Assembly: GCA_041659285.1 (NCBI GenBank) | Contig: JBAZYO010000003.1 | Location: forward strand, 186,001-250,000 | DNA from: Vicinamibacterales bacterium | GTDB taxonomy: Bacteria; Acidobacteriota; Vicinamibacteria; Vicinamibacterales; UBA2999 | Direction: 5' to 3' | Length of the DNA: 64,000 nucleotides | Shown here: positions 24,730-34,060 of the stretch, one piece after another | Position numbering within the stretch: position 1 is the stretch's first letter | How the letters are laid out: the number at the start of each line of letters is the position of its first letter | The notes under the pieces: model-generated | The model's database searches: none | Told to the model about the DNA's origin: nothing | The model's input: only the letters and a program-made list of their open reading frames with translations | Made by a program: the position numbers and the translations under genes

Positions 24730-25347
24730 ATGGCATCGTTCGTAATTGGCGTGGCCGGTGGTTCCGGGTCGGGAAAGACCACCGTCGTCCGGCGGATCGT
24801 TGACAGCCTTGGCCCTGACCACGTCACGCGTCTCGATCACGACCGCTACTATCGGGACCGCAACGACCTGCGCCTGGAGGAACGGGCGGCGCTGAACTAC
24901 GACCATCCGGATGCGCTCGAAACCGACCTGATGGTGCGGCACGTCCGGGCGCTGAAGGCGGGACAGACCGTGGAGGTTCCGCAGTACGACTTCACGCGGC
25001 ACGCGCGGCTCGCCGAGACCGACACGTTCCAGCCGCGACGCGCCCTGATTGTGGAAGGGATCCTGGTGCTGACCGACCCGGCGCTCCGCGAGCTGATGGA
25101 TATCAAGGTGTTCGTGGACACCGACTCCGACACCAGGTTCATCCGCCGCCTGCAGCGCGACGTGGCGGAACGCGGCCGGACCATGGACTCGGTGATCGAC
25201 CAGTACCAGAGCACGGTGAAGCCGATGCACCTGGAGTTCGTGGAGCCGAGCAAGCGCTACGCCGACGTGCTGATCCCGCTCGGCGGCCACAACACGGTGG
25301 CCGTGGATCTGCTGCTCACCATGTTGCGCAGCGTCGCCGGCCGCTGA
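24730..25347 (+). CDS. udk: Uridine kinase (205 aa)
   Basis: P-loop kinase: GGSGSGKT (residues 10-17), then LDHDRYYRD, YDHPDALETDL, VEGILVL and RRLQRDVAERGRT with the LID Arg. ATP- or GTP-dependent phosphorylation of uridine and cytidine for pyrimidine salvage. Size matches Udk (205-215 aa). Phosphoribulokinase is less likely because of the length and the DHDRYYRD motif. The gene stands alone on the plus strand. Confidence 0.88.
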   Translation: MASFVIGVAGGSGSGKTTVVRRIVDSLGPDHVTRLDHDRYYRDRNDLRLEERAALNYDHPDALETDLMVRHVRALKAGQTVEVPQYDFTRHARLAETDTFQPRRALIVEGILVLTDPALRELMDIKVFVDTDSDTRFIRRLQRDVAERGRTMDSVIDQYQSTVKPMHLEFVEPSKRYADVLIPLGGHNTVAVDLLLTMLRSVAGR

Positions 25348-25351
25348 GGCC

Positions 25352-25588
25352 TCAGTGCTGCCGGTTGCGGTTGAACAGGTAGGCGCCCAACGCGGCCAGC
25401 CCGCCCAGCAGGATGACGTCGCGGATCAACTTGAACAGGTTGATCACCCAGGCGATGCCAATGCCGAAGGCCGCCCACTGCACCCACCATTCACCGGGCG
25501 AGGTCATCACGTTGATGATGAACAGCATCAGCACGATGAACGGCGCGGTGACGAGGAACTTCACGCGGCGCAGGGGTCCAAACACCAT
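25352..25588 (-). CDS. Small two-helix membrane protein (78 aa)
   Basis: Two strong hydrophobic segments (VTAPFIVLMLFIINVMTS and AAFGIGIAWVINLFKLI, the second followed by LLGGLAALGAYLF), short basic ends, no motif. It resembles the '2TM domain' family in size and layout. It converges on udk with a four-base gap. Function unknown. Confidence 0.65.
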   Translation of the reverse strand: MVFGPLRRVKFLVTAPFIVLMLFIINVMTSPGEWWVQWAAFGIGIAWVINLFKLIRDVILLGGLAALGAYLFNRNRQH

Positions 25589-25684
25589 AGGCTCCTTTCC
25601 CTAAACATACGAGGCCGCCCGCGGAAGGTTCGGCCCTGGGCTAGACTCCCATAATCCCGGGGATTTTTCGATGAGGGTCAAGCC

Positions 25685-26056
25685 GTGATTACCGCCACAG
25701 ACTTTCGCCGCATCGCCCTCGGGTTAGACGGCGCGATCGAGGGCGCGCATATGGGCCATCCCGACTTCCGGGCACACGGACGGGTCTTCGCCAGCCTCCA
25801 GGCGGCCGAGCGCGGCATGGTCAAGCTCACGCCCGAACAACAGGAGAGGTTCATTGCCGGCGATCCCCAGTCGTTCATGCCCGAAAGCGGCGCGTGGGGC
25901 CGCCAGGGCTGCACCCGGGTGCTGTTCGCCACGGTGGACGAAGAGGCCCTGGGCGAGGCCATGACCCTGGCGTGGCGGAATTCCGCTACCGCTTCTTCGT
26001 CATCGACTCCCAGGCGTCCCACGTCTCGTCGTAGCGATGGGCGTCGGACGCGGTGA
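25685..26056 (+). CDS. MmcQ/YjbR family protein (123 aa)
   Basis: Compact wHTH-like alpha/beta fold: TDFRRIALGLDGAIEGAHMGHPDFR, then VFASLQAAERGMVKLTPEQQERFI and GAWGRQGCTRVLF. Family members normally end near AWRN. Here about 20 extra low-complexity residues (SATASSSSTPRR...) continue into the convergent gene, giving a 71-bp antisense overlap. Either the tail is real or a frameshift or sequencing error has displaced the stop. DNA binding is suggested for the family but not proven. Confidence 0.75.
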   Translation: MITATDFRRIALGLDGAIEGAHMGHPDFRAHGRVFASLQAAERGMVKLTPEQQERFIAGDPQSFMPESGAWGRQGCTRVLFATVDEEALGEAMTLAWRNSATASSSSTPRRPTSRRSDGRRTR

Positions 26057-26339
26057 AGCCGTAGTCGGGATCGTTCCAGAACTGTTCGAACTCCTCGTCG
26101 CTCCAGCCCAGGCTGTCGGCAAAGCTGTCCTTGAACGCCTCTTCGATCAGCGTGGTGTCGCCGCCGTGGTCGTAAACGTGCTGGCCGGCGCGGAGCGCGG
26201 CCTCGTTGGCCCAGGCCCAGGCGAGGCCGCCGAGCGCCGCGGCGTAGGCGGACTGGTGCACGCTGCCGCCGCCGGCGCCGTAGAGATTGCGCGCGGCCGT
26301 GGAGACCAGCTGAATCAGGTCGGCGAATTCGGCGCTCAT
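25986..26339 (-). CDS. Hypothetical protein (117 aa)
   Basis: Starts MSAEFADLIQL and contains an Ala/Trp-rich helix (AAALGGLAWAWANEAAL), a GDTTLIEEAFKDS segment, and an acidic aromatic C-terminus (EEFEQFWNDPDYGF...). No signal or membrane helix and no recognised family. ATG overlaps the stop of the upstream PrsW-like gene (ATGA), so the two are probably co-translated and functionally linked. Confidence 0.6.
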   Translation of the reverse strand: MSAEFADLIQLVSTAARNLYGAGGGSVHQSAYAAALGGLAWAWANEAALRAGQHVYDHGGDTTLIEEAFKDSFADSLGWSDEEFEQFWNDPDYGFTASDAHRYDETWDAWESMTKKR

Positions 26340-27319
26340 GACGTTGTCCCTCCGGCCAGGCGCGGATCCTGGCGCACGAACCAGGCGGTGGCGTTCAGAT
26401 TGCGCAGTTGCGACAGGTAGATCGTGACCGCCGCGACGCGCGACTTCGGCAGCGGCGGCTTCGTGCGGAGCAGGGCGGCTCGCGCCATGGCCACGCGGCG
26501 GCGCAGGCTCGCGGAGTGCGCCAGCGTGGCGCGCGCCCGCGACCAGTCGAAGGCGACCACCGCGACCGCGACGGCGACGAAAATCCACGGCGTGAGCCGG
26601 CCGTTGCCGAGCATGAGGGCCGCGCCCGATCCGCTGCCGACGTAGTAGTTGGTCAACAGGTGCTCGAGCCCCACCCACGCGAGGCCGCTCACCGCCACCG
26701 CCCGCCACGACGACCCCAGCCGACCGCGGAGCGCGAGGCCCAAGCCGACCGTGGCGCACGCGAGCCCCGTGGCGGCCGCGTGTCCGACGTAACCCGCCGC
26801 GCCCCACGCGCCGGGCACCACGTAGAACGTGCCGAGGTGCGGGCCGTACTGACGGGCCATGTCGCGCGCGATGCCCGCGCTGTTCCGGACCAGCAAGGCG
26901 TTCTCGGCGAGCGCGAACCCGGCGCCGGCGAAGCAGCCGAGCATCAGCAGATCGGACGGGTTCGGCGCCCGTCCGGATCGGCGCCGGTAGAGCAGGACGA
27001 CCACGGCGACCGGGATCAGCTTCAGCCCTTCCTCGATGGCGGGGATTAAACCCCAATTGGCAAAGCCGGCGGTGGTGTCGAGGCCGGCGGTGGCCAGGGC
27101 GTGCCCCGCCCCGACCATCAACGGCACGACCAGGCCCAGGCCGAGCGCCAGCGTCGAGAGCGCCGAGCCGGCCGCCAGCGATCGCGTGGCGACGGTGATC
27201 AACAGGATTTCACCCAGGAACAGCAGTTCCCGCCAGGTGGCTCCCGGCGCGTCCACAGCCAGCAATACCAGCGACAAACCCAACAACGCGAGGGAAACGA
27301 GACGAAGCATGGGCGACAT
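26336..27319 (-). CDS. PrsW-like intramembrane metalloprotease (327 aa)
   Basis: A multi-helix membrane protein with the PrsW hallmarks: PAIEEGLKLIPV (EExxK), AGFALAENALL (FxxxEN) and VGHAAATG (conserved His). PrsW proteases cut anti-sigma factors or other single-pass proteins in the membrane. Start at 27319 (MSPMLRL); ATG 27310 is possible. It could act on one of the membrane anti-sigma factors in this window, but nothing in the sequence proves this. Coupled to the 117-aa gene. Confidence 0.75.
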   Translation of the reverse strand: MSPMLRLVSLALLGLSLVLLAVDAPGATWRELLFLGEILLITVATRSLAAGSALSTLALGLGLVVPLMVGAGHALATAGLDTTAGFANWGLIPAIEEGLKLIPVAVVVLLYRRRSGRAPNPSDLLMLGCFAGAGFALAENALLVRNSAGIARDMARQYGPHLGTFYVVPGAWGAAGYVGHAAATGLACATVGLGLALRGRLGSSWRAVAVSGLAWVGLEHLLTNYYVGSGSGAALMLGNGRLTPWIFVAVAVAVVAFDWSRARATLAHSASLRRRVAMARAALLRTKPPLPKSRVAAVTIYLSQLRNLNATAWFVRQDPRLAGGTTS

Positions 27320-27451
27320 GGTAATGGATACGACCGGGCAGCCCGGCTGTTGGTTACTTTTCCTTCTGATGGCCATGCGCCAACAGTTCTTTAGGATTGC
27401 CGGGTCTCGGAGTAGAATTCAGCGAATTCTTCGTTCCTTTTGGAGGCATAC

Positions 27452-28621
27452 ATGGACGTTCGGTCGCCGTTTTCTCGTCGTCAGTTTGTTGGGGGAGTGG
27501 CCGCTGCCGTTGGCGCCCTCAGTCTTCGGCCCGAGGCCGAACTGCTCGCGCAGGGGGTGACCCAGCAGTTCACCGGCGGCGATGCTGAGTACGACGCCTT
27601 CGTCAAGCTGGCGAGCAACGAGAACAACTACGGACCGCCGCCATCGGTGATGAAGGCCATGAACGACGCGTGGAAATACGCGAACCGTTACGGCTACCCG
27701 GACGGCAACATCACCCAGGTCATTGCCGATCACCACGGCGTCAAGCGCGAGAACGTGCTGCTGACCGCCGGGTCCGGCGAAGGGCTGAACGTGATGGCCA
27801 CCACCTACCTCGGGCCGGGGAAGAAGGTACTGGGCGTCAGCCCGTCCTACGCCAGCGTGTTCCAGCAGGCGGCCAACGTGAAGGCCGGCTCCATTCAGAT
27901 CCCGTTGACCAAGGACTACCGGCAGAACATCAGCCAGATGATCGAGGCCACGAACCGCAACGCGCGCGACATCGGCTTCGTCTACATGTGCAATCCGAAC
28001 AACCCGACCGGCGCGATCGTGACCGCCAAGGAAATCAAGGACCTGCTCGACAACATCCCGAAGGACATGCCGGTGCTGATCGACGAGGCCTACCATCACT
28101 TCGTGGATGATCCCGCGTATGGCACCGCGATCCCGTACGTGCTCGAGGGCCGGCCGGTCGTCGTGGCCCGAACCTTCTCGAAGATCGCGGCGCTGGCCGC
28201 CATGCGTATCGGTTACTCCGTGGCGCCGGCGGAGATGATTCGCGACATGCGCATCTACGCGTCCAATAGCGTCAACGTGCTGGCCAAGTGGGGCGCGGTC
28301 GCCTCGCTGAAGGACAAGGCCGCCGAGGCCGACGTCAAGGCCAAGATCGTCGACATGCGCAACAAGACCACGAAGGTGCTGGAGTCGTGGGGCTACCCGG
28401 TGATCCCGTCGCAGGCCAACTTCTTCATGGTGAGCCTGGGCGAGCGCCAGGTGCAGGGCGTGATCGAGGAGTTCCGCAAGATGGGCATCCTGGTCGGCCG
28501 TCCGTTCCCGCCCATGCTGAACCACCTGCGCGTGTCGGTCGGCACGCCGGAGGACATGGAGAAGTTCATGACGGCGTTCAAGAAGATCTTCCCGCAGAAG
28601 GTCGCCGCGGCTCGGGGCTAA
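27452..28621 (+). CDS. Tat-exported class I/II aminotransferase, HisC-like (389 aa)
   Basis: GGAGG lies seven bases before ATG 27452. The N-terminus has SRRQFVGG (twin-arginine) and a hydrophobic stretch ending near LLAQG. The mature part has the fold-type I sequence: ASNENNYGPP, TAGSGEGLN, MCNPNNPTGA, IDEAYHHF, and RTFSKIAALAAMRIGY, which contains the PLP-lysine. It aligns best to histidinol-phosphate aminotransferases. Since Tat exports folded proteins, the PLP-loaded enzyme would work in the periplasm, so biosynthetic HisC activity is not assured; a periplasmic amino-acid conversion is possible. Followed by a strong hairpin. Confidence 0.82.
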   Translation: MDVRSPFSRRQFVGGVAAAVGALSLRPEAELLAQGVTQQFTGGDAEYDAFVKLASNENNYGPPPSVMKAMNDAWKYANRYGYPDGNITQVIADHHGVKRENVLLTAGSGEGLNVMATTYLGPGKKVLGVSPSYASVFQQAANVKAGSIQIPLTKDYRQNISQMIEATNRNARDIGFVYMCNPNNPTGAIVTAKEIKDLLDNIPKDMPVLIDEAYHHFVDDPAYGTAIPYVLEGRPVVVARTFSKIAALAAMRIGYSVAPAEMIRDMRIYASNSVNVLAKWGAVASLKDKAAEADVKAKIVDMRNKTTKVLESWGYPVIPSQANFFMVSLGERQVQGVIEEFRKMGILVGRPFPPMLNHLRVSVGTPEDMEKFMTAFKKIFPQKVAAARG

Positions 28622-28626
28622 CAAGA

Positions 28627-28650
28627 AAGGCGGGCCTTCGGGCCCGCCTT
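28627..28650. terminator. Stem-loop with TTCG tetraloop
   Basis: AAGGCGGGCC (28627-28636), loop TTCG, GGCCCGCCTT (28641-28650). It sits just after the aminotransferase stop and before the 3' end of the S9 peptidase gene. The U-run is short (TT then CTCTC). Confidence 0.7.
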
Positions 28651-28665
28651 CTCTCGCCGGCTTTA

Positions 28666-28700
28666 CCTCGCCGTAAGCCTACGAAGTAGGCGAAGGCGGG
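28666..28700. repeat. Class A repeat overlapping the S9 peptidase stop
   Basis: CCTCGCCGTAAGCCTACGAA followed by GTAGGCGAAGGCGGG. On the minus strand it encodes the last residues (PPSPTS) and the stop codon at 28679-28681 of the peptidase. Confidence 0.55.
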
Positions 28701-31000
28701 CCCTTCAACTGAAATCCCGCCGGCGGTTCCGCTCCCAACAAGTGCTTCACGAAGTAGTCCCAGCGACGGCGAACCATGTACGGTTCGTTGCCGAAGCCGT
28801 GCCCGCGGTTCGGGAAGATGATCAGGTCGAAGTCCTTGTTTTCCTTGATCAGCGCGTCGACGACCAGCAGCGTGCTGTAGAACGGCACGTTGGCGTCCAT
28901 CGAGCCATGGGCGAGCAGCAGCTTGCCCTTCAGGTTCTTGGCGAAGTTCTGGTTGGCCTGGCTGTCGTAGTTGGTGGTGCCGTCGGGCCGTTTCTCGAGC
29001 AGTCCCTGCCACTTCTCGGCCCAGTCGTCTTCATACACGCGGTTGTCGTGGTTGCCGGCCTGCGACACCCCGACCTTGAAGAAGTCTGGGTACTTGAACA
29101 TGGCGGCGGCGGTGGCGAACCCGCCGCCCGAGTGGCCGTAGATGCCGGCGCGATCGATGTCGATCCACGGGTAGCGTGCCGCCAGCTCCTTCATGCCGGC
29201 GACCTGGTCGGGCAGCGTGTTGTCGCCCATGTCGCCGTAGTAGGCGGCGTGGAACCGCTTCGAGCGCCACGGTGTGCCCATGCCGTCGATCTGGACGACG
29301 ATGAAGCCGAGTTCGGCGAGGGCTTGTGAATCGCCGCGCGCGGCCGAGAAACTGCGACTGCCCACACTGCCGGTCTGCGGTCCCGGGTAGATGTTGTTGA
29401 TGATCGGGTACTTCTTCGTCGGGTCGAAGTTGGTGGGCCGGTAGAGCAGGCCGTACAGGTCGCCGACGCCGCCGCGATCTTTCACGGTGATCGGCATCGG
29501 CGGCTTCCAGCCGGTGGCGACCAGCCGCGAGATGTCGGTCTTTTCGAGGGGCAGCACCACCTTGCCGGTGTTGTCACGCAGCACCGACACCGACGGCACG
29601 TCGGGCTTCGAATAGGTGTCGACGAAGTACTTCCCGTCCGGTGACACCGACACCGTGTGATCGCCGTCGTCCGGCGTCAACAGCTGCACGCCCTTGCCGT
29701 CCATGCCCACGCGGTAGAAGTGGCGGAAGTACGGGTCGCGCCCGCGCTCGCGGCCGACGCCCTGGAAGTAGAGGGTTCGCGTGGCTTCGTCGACGCGCGT
29801 CAGTTGCGTGACGTTGCCGTCGCCGCTGGTGATCGGGTGCTTCAGCTTGCCGGTCTGCAGGTCGTGCATGTAGAGGTGGCCCCAGTTCTCCTTCTGAGAG
29901 AACCAGATGGCCTCGTTCGATCCGGGCAGGTACTTCCAGTTCACCTTGCCGTTGCCGGCTTCAAGGAAGGTCTCACCCTTCTCTTCGAGCACCTCGCGAA
30001 TGCCGCCGGTGGCGGCGTCGGCCACGCGCAGGTTGGCCTGCTGGTGATTGCGCGAGGTCGAGACGAACGACACCTGGCTGCCGTCAGGGCTCCACTGCAC
30101 GTCCACCCATTCGCCGCCGCACTTCACATCGTCACAGAGCGTGGAGCGGTGCTGGTCCTGGCCCATCTGCAGGCGGACGACCTTCGGTCCCTCGATCTCG
30201 ATGATCACGCGCTCGATCATGGTCACGAACTCGTCGCCCGGCAGCGGGTACTTCCACGCTTGCAGGCTGGGGTGGCCGGCCACGGTGTTCACCAGGAACA
30301 TGTCGCCCGCCTTGCGTTGATCCTGCTGGAAGGTGGCGATCCTCTTCGAATCGGGCGACCACACCAGCACCGGGCTGTCGCTGCGGATCCAGCCGGCGTT
30401 GTCGGTGGCGTAGCCGTAGTCCTTGATGCCGTCGCTGGTCAGCTGTTGGTCGGTGCCGGCGGCGAGGTCGCGCACCCACAGGTTGTAGTCGCGGATGAAC
30501 GCGGCCAGCTTGCCATCCGGGGACACCACGCTGTTCTGGAGCCGCGCCGGGCGATCGCCGCTCGTGCACTGCTTGCCCTGCACGTCGCAGGTCCACCGCT
30601 TGAGGTCGCTGTCGAACCAGAAGGACTGCTGGCCGGCGGCAAACGTGAACTGCTGGAACGGGAGCCGCGCCGGCGTCACCGGCTTGCCCATCGCGGAGGT
30701 CAGCGCCGCCGCGACCGCGGCGTGGTCGAAGGCCGGGGCCTTGGCCGCGCGCGCCGGGTCCACCAGGATGAACTCGCTGCCCGCGACGGTCACGTTGCGA
30801 TACCAGAAGCGATCATCCGGCAGCCAGTTGGGCTGCACCGGGCCGTTCGAGACCAGCGGCGAGGTGTTGTAACCCAGGAACTGTTCGGCGCGCGCGTAGT
30901 CGGCGGCCGTGACCGCGGCGCGCGACTGGGCGGCGCCAGGGAGGGTCATGGCCGCAATCAGCGCGCCGGTCGTCAGCGAGAGAAGGGTGAGCTTGCGCAT
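28679..31000 (-). CDS. Exported S9 family peptidase, dipeptidyl peptidase IV type (773 aa)
   Basis: Signal peptide MRKLTLLSLTTGALIAAMTLPGAAQ. The N-terminal half is a DPP IV beta-propeller (repeated 'SPDGK' and 'W..D' strands). The C-terminal alpha/beta-hydrolase has IYGHSGGG with the nucleophile Ser, AHGSMDANVPF with the Asp, and FPNRGHGF with the His. It removes dipeptides from peptide N-termini in the periplasm. ATG 31000 is preceded after seven bases by a GATACT box (31013 to 31008), so the transcript may be leaderless. Divergent from the propeller protein. Last residues come from a repeat. Confidence 0.9.
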   Translation of the reverse strand: MRKLTLLSLTTGALIAAMTLPGAAQSRAAVTAADYARAEQFLGYNTSPLVSNGPVQPNWLPDDRFWYRNVTVAGSEFILVDPARAAKAPAFDHAAVAAALTSAMGKPVTPARLPFQQFTFAAGQQSFWFDSDLKRWTCDVQGKQCTSGDRPARLQNSVVSPDGKLAAFIRDYNLWVRDLAAGTDQQLTSDGIKDYGYATDNAGWIRSDSPVLVWSPDSKRIATFQQDQRKAGDMFLVNTVAGHPSLQAWKYPLPGDEFVTMIERVIIEIEGPKVVRLQMGQDQHRSTLCDDVKCGGEWVDVQWSPDGSQVSFVSTSRNHQQANLRVADAATGGIREVLEEKGETFLEAGNGKVNWKYLPGSNEAIWFSQKENWGHLYMHDLQTGKLKHPITSGDGNVTQLTRVDEATRTLYFQGVGRERGRDPYFRHFYRVGMDGKGVQLLTPDDGDHTVSVSPDGKYFVDTYSKPDVPSVSVLRDNTGKVVLPLEKTDISRLVATGWKPPMPITVKDRGGVGDLYGLLYRPTNFDPTKKYPIINNIYPGPQTGSVGSRSFSAARGDSQALAELGFIVVQIDGMGTPWRSKRFHAAYYGDMGDNTLPDQVAGMKELAARYPWIDIDRAGIYGHSGGGFATAAAMFKYPDFFKVGVSQAGNHDNRVYEDDWAEKWQGLLEKRPDGTTNYDSQANQNFAKNLKGKLLLAHGSMDANVPFYSTLLVVDALIKENKDFDLIIFPNRGHGFGNEPYMVRRRWDYFVKHLLGAEPPAGFQLKGPPSPTS

Positions 31001-31007
31001 GGCGAAA

Positions 31008-31033
31008 AGTATCGCATGCAGGAAGGGTATATT
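31008..31033. promoter_or_regulatory. Two back-to-back -10 elements in a 39-bp divergent gap
   Basis: GATACT on the minus strand (31013 to 31008), seven bases before the S9 ATG, and TATATT on the plus strand (31028-31033), six bases before the propeller-protein ATG. If used, transcripts would start at or next to the start codons. Confidence 0.45.
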
Positions 31034-31039
31034 CACCGC

Positions 31040-34000
31040 ATGCGAACAGCGATATCTCTTGCGGCATTGGTCCTGGCGGCAGTCGTGGGGTGGCCGATAG
31101 CACATGCCCAGGGGCCGGCGACCCTCGCACCGGGCTTACCCTCCGTAGTTGTTGCGGAAGGACAGTTGCGCGAAATGGAGTGGCGAAACATCGGCCCGCA
31201 TCGCGCCAGCCGCACCAAGGCGCTCGACGGCGTGCCCAGCCAGCCGCATACCTTCTACATCGGCGTGGTCAACGGCGGGGTCTGGAAGACCACCGATGCC
31301 GGCCGCACGTGGGCGCCCATCTTCGACTCGGCCCCGACCGGCGCCATCGGCGCTCTTGCCGTCGCGCCCTCGAATCCGAGCGTGATCTATGTGGGCGCCG
31401 GGGAAGCGCAGCAGCGCCCTGACCTCGCCACCGGTGACGGCATCTACAAGTCCAGCGACGCCGGCAAGACGTGGATCCACCTCGGCTTGCGTGACACCCA
31501 GCAGATTGCGCAGGTCGTCGTCGACCCGGCCAACGCCGACCGCGTGTTCGTGGCGGCGCTCGGGCATCCATACGGCCCGAATACCGAGCGCGGCATCTTC
31601 CGATCCACCGACGGCGGGAAGTCGTTCGCGCGCGTGCTCTACAAGGACGAGAACACTGGCGGCGTGGACGTGCAGATCGATCCGTCGAACCCCGACGTCG
31701 TCTACGCCTCGCTGTGGCAAGCCCGCCAGGGCCCATGGGAGAACGGCGACTTCCGCGGGCCGAACAGCGGACTGTTCAAGTCCGCCGACGGCGGCGCCAC
31801 CTGGCGCCAGCTCACTACCGGACTGCCGACCTGGGATGCCGATCGCATTGGCCGCATCGGTATTGGCATTGCCCCCAGCCGCCCCTCCCGCATCTTCGCC
31901 GTCGTCGAGGCGCGGAACCCAGGCCTGTTCCGCTCGGACGATTCTGGTGAGACCTGGACGCGGGTCAACAGCGATCCGCGCGTGCTGGCCCGCCCCTCTG
32001 ACGCCAGCGACGTCCGCGTGCATCCGACCAATCCGGACATCGTGATCGTGCCGACGATCGTGACGTGGAAGTCCACGGACGGCGGCCGCACCTTCACCGC
32101 GATTCGCGGCGCGCCCGGCGGCGACGATTATCAGAAGGTGTGGTTCAACCCGAACAACCCCGACATCCTGGCGCTGACGTCAGACCAGGGCGCCGTGATC
32201 TCGTTGAACGGCGGCGACTCGTGGAGCAGTTGGTACAACCAGGCGACCGCCGCTTTTTACCACGTGACCACCGATAATGCGTTCCCGTACCGCGTGTGCA
32301 GCGGACAGCAGGAAAGCGGATCGGCGTGCGTGCAGAGTCGCGGCGATCACGGGCAGATCACCTTCCGCGAATGGTCGCCGGTGGGCGTGGAGGAGTACGG
32401 CTACGTCGCGCCAGACCCGCTTGATCCCGACATCGTCTACGGTGGCAAGGTGTCGCGCTGGGACCGCCGCACGGGCCAGGTCCAGCAGGTCGGTCCGAAG
32501 TTCGGCCGTGACCCCGGCTACCGCGTCGTGCGCACCATGCCGGTGCTGTTCTCGCCGGTTAATCCGCGCAAGCTGTACTTCTCTTCCAACGTGCTGTGGC
32601 AGACCGTCAACGGCGGACAGTCGTGGGATCAGATCAGCCCGGATCTCACCCGCAAGACCTGGGAGATTCCCGGGAACGTCGGCGTTTACTCAACCTCGCC
32701 GGAGGCGCAGCCGACACAGCGCGGCGTCATCTACACGATTGCGCCGTCGTACCTCGACGAACGCACGATTTGGGCCGGCACCGACGATGGCCTGATTCAC
32801 GTGACGCGCGACGGCGGCAAGACCTGGCAGGACGTGACGCCGCCGGCGCTGACGCCGTGGGCGAAGGTGTCGATCATGGACGCCTCCCACTTCGACGCGA
32901 ACACCGCCTACGCCGCCATCAACACCTTCCGGCTGGACGACCTTCGCCCGCACATCTATCGCACGCGCGACGGCGGCAAGAGCTGGACGCACATCACCAG
33001 TGGCATCCCCGACGGCGGCGCGATCAACGTGGTCCGCGAGGACCCGAAGCGGCGGGGCCTGTTGTTCGCGGGATCCGAACAGGCCGTCTACCTGTCGTTC
33101 GACGACGGCGACCATTGGCAGTCGCTGCGAAACAACATGCCGGCGACGTCCATTCGCGACCTGGTGATCAAGGACAACGACCTGGTGGTGGGCACGCACG
33201 GCCGTTCGTTTTACATCCTTGACGACATCACCCCGCTCCGGCAGGTGTCGGCCGCAATGGCGGCCGCTCCGGATGCTCACCTGTTCGCGCCGCAGGACGC
33301 GTGGCGCTTCCGGTGGAACAAGAACACCGATACGCCGCTGCCGCCAGACGAACCGGCCGGCCAGAACCCGCCGGATGGCGCCGTGCTGCACTACTACTTG
33401 AAGGCGGCGTCAAACGGGCCGGTCACCATCGAGATTCTCGATGGGCAGGGCGGCGTGGTGCGCCGCTACTCGAGTGCCGACCCGGTGGAGCCGCTGGTGG
33501 AGGGCCGCAACACGCCGGACTACTGGATTCGGCCCCATCGGCCGCTGGCCGCATCGGCCGGCCTGCATCGCTTCGTGTGGGACCTGCATCACGAGCGTCC
33601 CGCTGTCGCCGGCTTCAGCTATCCAATCTCCGCCATCCTGGCGAACACGCCGCGCACGCCCGCGGGCTCATTCGCGGCGCCCGGCAAGTACACAGTCCGC
33701 CTGTCCGTGGACGGCAAGACCCTGACGCAGCCGCTGGTGGTGAAGATGGATCCGCGCGTCAGGGCGACGGCGGCCGACCTCAAGCTGCAGTACGACATGT
33801 CGCGCGCGATTGATGCGGCGCTGCGGCGAAGCAACGCCGCCATTCGCGACATCCGCGCCGCCCAGGCGAAGACCGCCGCGCTCACCGAACTGGAGCAGCG
33901 CCTGTCGCGGGCCAGCGCGCCGCTCGGTCAGTTGTTTGGCGCCGTGGAATCCGCGGATGCCGCGCCGACACCGGTCGTGCGAGAGGCGTGGAAGGCAACG

Positions 34001-34060
34001 GCCGCCGCGGTGGACGCGGCGCTGGCGGAGTGGGAAAAAATGAAGGCCGGGCCCAGGTAG
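31040..34060 (+). CDS. Exported Asp-box/BNR propeller protein (sortilin/VPS10-like, 1006 aa)
   Basis: Start at 31040 after a TATATT box. The open frame upstream is only the antisense of the S9 gene. Signal peptide MRTAISLAALVLAAVVGWPIAHAQ. At least ten Asp-box motifs (S/TxDxGxTW: TTDAGRTW, SSDAGKTW, STDGGKSF, SADGGATW, SDDSGETW, STDGGRTF, RDGGKTW, RDGGKSW, and looser copies) form one or two beta-propellers over residues 40-720. The last 290 residues are a Pro-rich beta part and a helical end. Such proteins are common in acidobacterial exported proteomes and are annotated as glycosyl hydrolases without proof. Its 3' end codes part of a terminator hairpin. Confidence 0.85.
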   Translation: MRTAISLAALVLAAVVGWPIAHAQGPATLAPGLPSVVVAEGQLREMEWRNIGPHRASRTKALDGVPSQPHTFYIGVVNGGVWKTTDAGRTWAPIFDSAPTGAIGALAVAPSNPSVIYVGAGEAQQRPDLATGDGIYKSSDAGKTWIHLGLRDTQQIAQVVVDPANADRVFVAALGHPYGPNTERGIFRSTDGGKSFARVLYKDENTGGVDVQIDPSNPDVVYASLWQARQGPWENGDFRGPNSGLFKSADGGATWRQLTTGLPTWDADRIGRIGIGIAPSRPSRIFAVVEARNPGLFRSDDSGETWTRVNSDPRVLARPSDASDVRVHPTNPDIVIVPTIVTWKSTDGGRTFTAIRGAPGGDDYQKVWFNPNNPDILALTSDQGAVISLNGGDSWSSWYNQATAAFYHVTTDNAFPYRVCSGQQESGSACVQSRGDHGQITFREWSPVGVEEYGYVAPDPLDPDIVYGGKVSRWDRRTGQVQQVGPKFGRDPGYRVVRTMPVLFSPVNPRKLYFSSNVLWQTVNGGQSWDQISPDLTRKTWEIPGNVGVYSTSPEAQPTQRGVIYTIAPSYLDERTIWAGTDDGLIHVTRDGGKTWQDVTPPALTPWAKVSIMDASHFDANTAYAAINTFRLDDLRPHIYRTRDGGKSWTHITSGIPDGGAINVVREDPKRRGLLFAGSEQAVYLSFDDGDHWQSLRNNMPATSIRDLVIKDNDLVVGTHGRSFYILDDITPLRQVSAAMAAAPDAHLFAPQDAWRFRWNKNTDTPLPPDEPAGQNPPDGAVLHYYLKAASNGPVTIEILDGQGGVVRRYSSADPVEPLVEGRNTPDYWIRPHRPLAASAGLHRFVWDLHHERPAVAGFSYPISAILANTPRTPAGSFAAPGKYTVRLSVDGKTLTQPLVVKMDPRVRATAADLKLQYDMSRAIDAALRRSNAAIRDIRAAQAKTAALTELEQRLSRASAPLGQLFGAVESADAAPTPVVREAWKATAAAVDAALAEWEKMKAGPR

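Noticed and set aside
27057..27376. Longer start of the PrsW-like protein at 27376
   Set aside because: The added 19 residues are polar and lack the expected signal; MSPMLRL or MLRL begins the first membrane helix.
29657..31039. N-terminal extension of the propeller protein by 461 residues
   Set aside because: Reads the antisense of the S9 peptidase; the signal peptide and TATATT box support the start at 31040.
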